From Sphingomonas sp. UBA4766 (GTDB taxonomy: Bacteria > Pseudomonadota > Alphaproteobacteria > Sphingomonadales > Sphingomonadaceae), in NCBI GenBank assembly GCA_002403415.1, contig DHHS01000021.1:1-8339 (forward strand): 8,339 bases of DNA. Direction: 5' to 3'. The translations under genes were made by a program, and so were the position numbers. This document shows, piece by piece, positions 5,969 to 8,339 of this stretch (its first letter is position 1; each line of letters begins with the position of its first letter). Below the pieces are notes generated by a model. That model made no database searches and was not told the origin of the DNA. It saw only the letters and a program-made list of their open reading frames with translations.

Positions 5969-6584
5969 ATGCTCGATATTGCTCCATTCGGAAAAGATAG
6001 CGCGCGATCACGTCAATCTCGATATTGACCGGCTGCCCCGGTGTGAGCGTGCCCAGCGTCGTCACTGCCTGTGTATGCGGGATCAGGTTGATCGCGAACT
6101 GCGTGGCGCCGCCGGGTTCGTCGAACACCTCGTTTACCGTCAGCGAAACGCCATCGACCGTCACCGACCCCTTGGCCGCGACATAGGGCGCAAGGGTTGA
6201 GGGCAGGCTGATCTTGATTTTCTTGGAATCGCCCTCGGGCTCGACGCTCACGACTTCGCCGATACCGTCGACATGGCCGGTCACGATATGCCCGCCCAGC
6301 TCGTCGCCGAGCTTCATCGCGCGCTCCAGATTCAGCCGGTGACCGACCGCCCAGTCGCCTTGCGCGGTGCGGCGCAGCGTTTCGCCCGACACATCGACTG
6401 CGAACCATCCCGGCGCGCCCGCCGCTGACTTGTCAACCACGGTCAGGCACACGCCCGAACACGCGATCGATGCCCCCAGGTCGATGTCGCCGGTGTCGTA
6501 GCTCGTGCGGATGACGATGCGCGTGTCGCCGCGCTGCTCCACCGCGTCGATCGTACCGATGTCGGTGATGATCCCCGTAAACAT
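5958..6584 (-). CDS. ribE: Riboflavin synthase, alpha subunit
   Basis: RibE dismutates two lumazine molecules to riboflavin and the pyrimidine that RibH reuses. The 208-residue protein has the family's tandem lumazine-binding barrels. The first opens MFTGIITDIG, with SGVCLTV (43-49) and GETLRRT (68-73). The second has GGHIVTGHVDG (98-107), DGVSLTV (144-150) and NLIPHTQAVTTLG (166-178). A C-terminal helix ends at residue 208. I chose the ATG at 6584 because MFTGI is the near-invariant N-terminus of this enzyme and a strong Shine-Dalgarno sequence precedes it; an upstream in-frame ATG at 6800 would lie deep inside ribD. It starts 13 bases after the ribD stop and ends 38 bases before the ribB-type gene. 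The symbol ribC is used for the same enzyme in some species. Confidence 0.97.
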   Translation of the reverse strand: MFTGIITDIGTIDAVEQRGDTRIVIRTSYDTGDIDLGASIACSGVCLTVVDKSAAGAPGWFAVDVSGETLRRTAQGDWAVGHRLNLERAMKLGDELGGHIVTGHVDGIGEVVSVEPEGDSKKIKISLPSTLAPYVAAKGSVTVDGVSLTVNEVFDEPGGATQFAINLIPHTQAVTTLGTLTPGQPVNIEIDVIARYLFRMEQYRAFTR

Positions 6585-6590
6585 GCTGCG

Positions 6591-6598
6591 CTCCCCCT
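6591..6598 (-). promoter_or_regulatory. Shine-Dalgarno sequence fixing the ribE start
   Basis: On the minus strand AGGGGGAG overlaps the ribD stop (TAA at 6600-6598) and ends 6 bases before the ATG at 6584. This strong site supports the MFTGI start and suggests ribosomes ending ribD can restart on ribE. Confidence 0.7.
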
Positions 6599-7542
6599 TA
6601 TCCCCGGACATAGGCGTCCAACCGGTCGCTGCCAAGCATCCGACTGTCGACCAGGCGCCAACGACCATGCGCGTCGGCCAGCGCGGCAAGGCCAATATCG
6701 CCCAGCGCCGCCTTGCCCGCGCCCAACAGGATCGGCGCGCGGTAGAGGAGGAGGCGATCGACCAGATCGGCGGCCACAAACGCGGCGGCGGTTGCCGCAC
6801 CTCCTTCGACCATCACGTCGTTGATACCCTCGAGCGCGGCAATGTCGGCGGGCTGTGCAATCGCCCGCCAACCCTCCGGCGCACGCCCCTGCGTTAGCAA
6901 GATCCGCTGCGGCGTGCGATCCTCCAGCCCAGGCAGGCGGACATCGAGCTTGGGATCATCGGCCACAAACGTGCCGCGCCCGACCAGAATGGCGTCAGTC
7001 CGTGCGCGTTCGAGATGGGTGTGCGCGCGCGCTTGCGACCCGGTGATCCACCGGCTCTCGCCGCTCGCCAGCGCAATCTGCCCGTCCAGCGATGTCGCCA
7101 ACTTTAACGTCACGGCCGGGCGGCCCAGCCGCTGGCGGGTCAGGAACCCGCGCATCGACGCCTCGGCATCGTCCGTGCGGCACCCGATGGCGACCGCGAT
7201 TCCGGCTTCGCTCAGCCGTTCAAACCCGCGCCCGTCGATCTTGGGGAACGGATCCCGCGTCGCCGCCACGACGCGCGCGACGCCCGCCTTGACCAGCAGA
7301 TCGGCACAGGCGGGGCCGCGCCCGCCGCGCACCGAACACGGCTCCAGCGTGACATAGGCGGTCGCGCCGCGCGCGGAGTCACCCGCTTGGGCAAGCGCCA
7401 TCGCCTCGGCATGGGGCCGCCCGCCCGGCTGGGTCCAGCCGCGCCCCACCACGCGGCCTTCGTGGATAATCACACAGCCAACGCACGGATTGGGCGCGGT
7501 GCGCCCGCGGCCTCGCTCGCCCAGCGCAAGTGCGGCACCCAT
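6598..7542 (-). CDS. ribD: Bifunctional diaminohydroxyphosphoribosylaminopyrimidine deaminase / 5-amino-6-(5-phosphoribosylamino)uracil reductase
   Basis: RibD carries out the second and third steps of riboflavin synthesis after GTP cyclohydrolase II. From the ATG at 7542 it is 314 residues. The N-terminal deaminase (about 1-135) shows APNPCVGCVI, the zinc ligand/catalytic pair His44-Ala-Glu46, and Cys69 and Cys79. The segment between the two cysteines reads SVRGGRGPA, one residue longer than the common SHHGRTPP. The C-terminal reductase (about 142-310) shows LKLATSLDGQIA (147-158), SRWITG (163-168), the AILVGRGTFVADDP loop (184-197) and MVEGGA (244-249), and is compact for the family. Codons upstream of this ATG read in frame as (L)TTTADDARW, a typical RibD beginning, starting with CTG at 7572. 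The true start may therefore be that CTG, overlapping the upstream TGA. No strong Shine-Dalgarno sequence serves either. Confidence 0.95.
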   Translation of the reverse strand: MGAALALGERGRGRTAPNPCVGCVIIHEGRVVGRGWTQPGGRPHAEAMALAQAGDSARGATAYVTLEPCSVRGGRGPACADLLVKAGVARVVAATRDPFPKIDGRGFERLSEAGIAVAIGCRTDDAEASMRGFLTRQRLGRPAVTLKLATSLDGQIALASGESRWITGSQARAHTHLERARTDAILVGRGTFVADDPKLDVRLPGLEDRTPQRILLTQGRAPEGWRAIAQPADIAALEGINDVMVEGGAATAAAFVAADLVDRLLLYRAPILLGAGKAALGDIGLAALADAHGRWRLVDSRMLGSDRLDAYVRG

Positions 7543-7568
7543 CCAGCGCGCATCATCGGCGGTGGTGG

Positions 7569-7919
7569 TCAGAAGCCGTAAGCCTTCAGCTTGTCGTCAA
7601 TCGCCTTGAACTCGGCCTGCCGCTTTTTCTGCAAACGGTCGAGCTCGGCCTTGATCGCGGCCTGTTTCACCCGATCGATCTTTTGCTGCGCGCGGATTTC
7701 GGCGTCGGTCCGGTCGGCGCGCCATTGCTCGACGTAAATGATCTTGCGGTCATAGGGCACTTCGATGCTGCGGCTGTCGTTGACCAGCAGCGTGACCAGA
7801 AATGTCGTCACGGCAATTGCCAGAAACAGAAAGGCAATTTCATAGGGGTGACGTCGCGCGAGATAGCGGCGCAGGTCCATGATCGCCCGAACCGGGGCAA
7901 AGCGCGCAAAGAAATACAT
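7569..7919 (-). CDS. Small membrane protein with one helix and a charged C-terminal coiled coil, function unknown
   Basis: The 116-residue product has a basic N-terminus, one strong transmembrane segment (about residues 26-46, YEIAFLFLAIAVTTFLVTLLV), then the motif YDRKIIYVEQWRADRTDAEI. A long Lys/Glu/Arg/Gln-rich helix of coiled-coil character follows and the protein ends KLKAYGF. I believe similar proteins occur in other sphingomonads, but I know no function and assign none. The predicted topology is an N-terminal anchor with the helical tail on the other side of the membrane. The start is taken as the ATG at 7919; the ATG at 7880 (MDLRRYLARR) is possible and would keep the helix. Its TGA lies within the CTGA in front of ribD, so it probably leads the riboflavin operon and may be coupled to ribD. 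Confidence 0.8.
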   Translation of the reverse strand: MYFFARFAPVRAIMDLRRYLARRHPYEIAFLFLAIAVTTFLVTLLVNDSRSIEVPYDRKIIYVEQWRADRTDAEIRAQQKIDRVKQAAIKAELDRLQKKRQAEFKAIDDKLKAYGF

Positions 7920-7974
7920 GACCGCGAAGATAGAGCAGGAAAAGCCCGCCCGCTATCGCAAACTGCCCTTCCCC

Positions 7975-8002
7975 TTGCCGTGATGCGAATCGGCGTTCTA
8001 AG
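7975..8002 (+). promoter_or_regulatory. Weak candidate promoter for prs
   Basis: TTGCCG (7975-7980) and TCTAAG (7997-8002) are 16 bases apart on the plus strand, each matching 4 of 6 consensus bases, and lie in the 145-base gap between prs and the divergent membrane-protein gene. I see no other convincing signal and no terminator there. The opposite-strand promoter for the riboflavin operon must also be in this gap but was not recognised. Confidence 0.25.
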
Positions 8003-8064
8003 GACCGTGATGATTACCGGCACGATGGCACCGGCCCAACCTAACCCCGATCGGGAGCGCGCGC

Positions 8065-8339
8065 ATGAAATTGATGACCGGCAATTCCAACCTGCCGCTG
8101 GCAAAGGCGGTCGCCGATTATCTTGAGATCAAGGTGACAGACGCGAGCGTGCGCCGCTTTGCCGATGAGGAAGTGTTTGTCGAAATCAACGAAAATGTCC
8201 GCGGCGAGGACGTGTTCGTGCTCCAGTCGACCGGCTATCCGGCCAATGACAATCTGATGGAGCTGCTGATCTGCATCGACGCGCTGCGCCGCGCCTCGGC
8301 CAAGCGGATTACGGCGGTCATTCCCTATTTCGGCTATGC
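8065..8339 (+). CDS. prs: Ribose-phosphate diphosphokinase (PRPP synthetase), N-terminal part
   Basis: Prs makes PRPP from ribose 5-phosphate and ATP for purine, pyrimidine, NAD and His/Trp synthesis in the cytosol. The window holds the first 91 codons of a protein normally near 310 residues; the gene continues beyond the right edge. Visible motifs are MTGNSNLPLAKAVADYL (4-20), RRFADEEVFVEINENVRG (30-47; the ATP-binding F-x-D-x-E with Phe32, Asp34 and Glu36), DVFVLQST..P.NDNLMELL (49-68), and ITAVIPYFGY just before the cut, which normally continues ARQDR. The ATG at 8065 has GGGAG 8 bases upstream. The residue between Asp34 and Glu36 is Glu rather than the more common Gly, a variant seen in alphaproteobacterial forms as I recall. 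Confidence 0.95.
   Translation, partial: MKLMTGNSNLPLAKAVADYLEIKVTDASVRRFADEEVFVEINENVRGEDVFVLQSTGYPANDNLMELLICIDALRRASAKRITAVIPYFGY

Noticed and set aside
6585..6800. N-terminal extension of ribE to the ATG at 6800
   Set aside because: The extension is the out-of-frame reading of ribD. MFTGI at 6584 is the conserved enzyme start and has a strong ribosome binding site.

Overview
The window is GC-rich, densely coded chromosome from an alphaproteobacterium, most probably a member of the Sphingomonadales. That assignment rests on protein character recognised by eye: the RibD deaminase variant, the short RibD reductase domain, and a membrane/coiled-coil protein in front of ribD. No search was possible. 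There is no tRNA, rRNA, CRISPR array, insertion sequence or integrase, and no sign of recent transfer.

Left part (1-2200). On the minus strand, an EamA-type ten-helix transporter (90-980) is followed after 10 bases by the first 26 codons of another gene (1-79, possibly COQ9-like). Divergent from it is a complete old-yellow-enzyme type FMN ene-reductase (1102-2193, plus strand), which runs convergently into a cytochrome P450 with a 7-base gap.

Centre and right (2201-7919, all minus strand, transcribed right to left). The order is: a small one-helix membrane protein, ribD, ribE, a ribB-type gene, ribH, a GNAT acetyltransferase and the P450. The stop codons, overlaps and Shine-Dalgarno sequences from the membrane protein to the GNAT gene fit one riboflavin operon. 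RibD carries out the deamination and reduction steps, RibB makes the four-carbon unit, RibH makes lumazine and RibE makes riboflavin. Active GTP cyclohydrolase II (RibA), the committed step, is not encoded here: the C-terminal RibA-like half of the RibB protein has lost all three zinc cysteines (the known RibBX arrangement), so a separate ribA must lie elsewhere. A plausible promoter in front of the P450 suggests it is at least partly independent.

The most interesting point is the ribB-type gene (4606-5919). It carries a Cro/C1-type helix-turn-helix at its N-terminus, giving the order HTH - DHBP synthase - degenerate GTP cyclohydrolase II. Just upstream, in an AT-rich pocket of an otherwise GC-rich region, lie two 16-base inverted repeats that match each other (TCACAY-N4-RTGTRA). 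They are 32 bases apart, about three helical turns. No FMN riboswitch is recognisable. My inference is that the enzyme may bind these sites and autoregulate riboflavin synthesis.

Far right (8065-8339). The start of prs (ribose-phosphate diphosphokinase) lies on the plus strand, divergent from the membrane protein and cut by the window edge.
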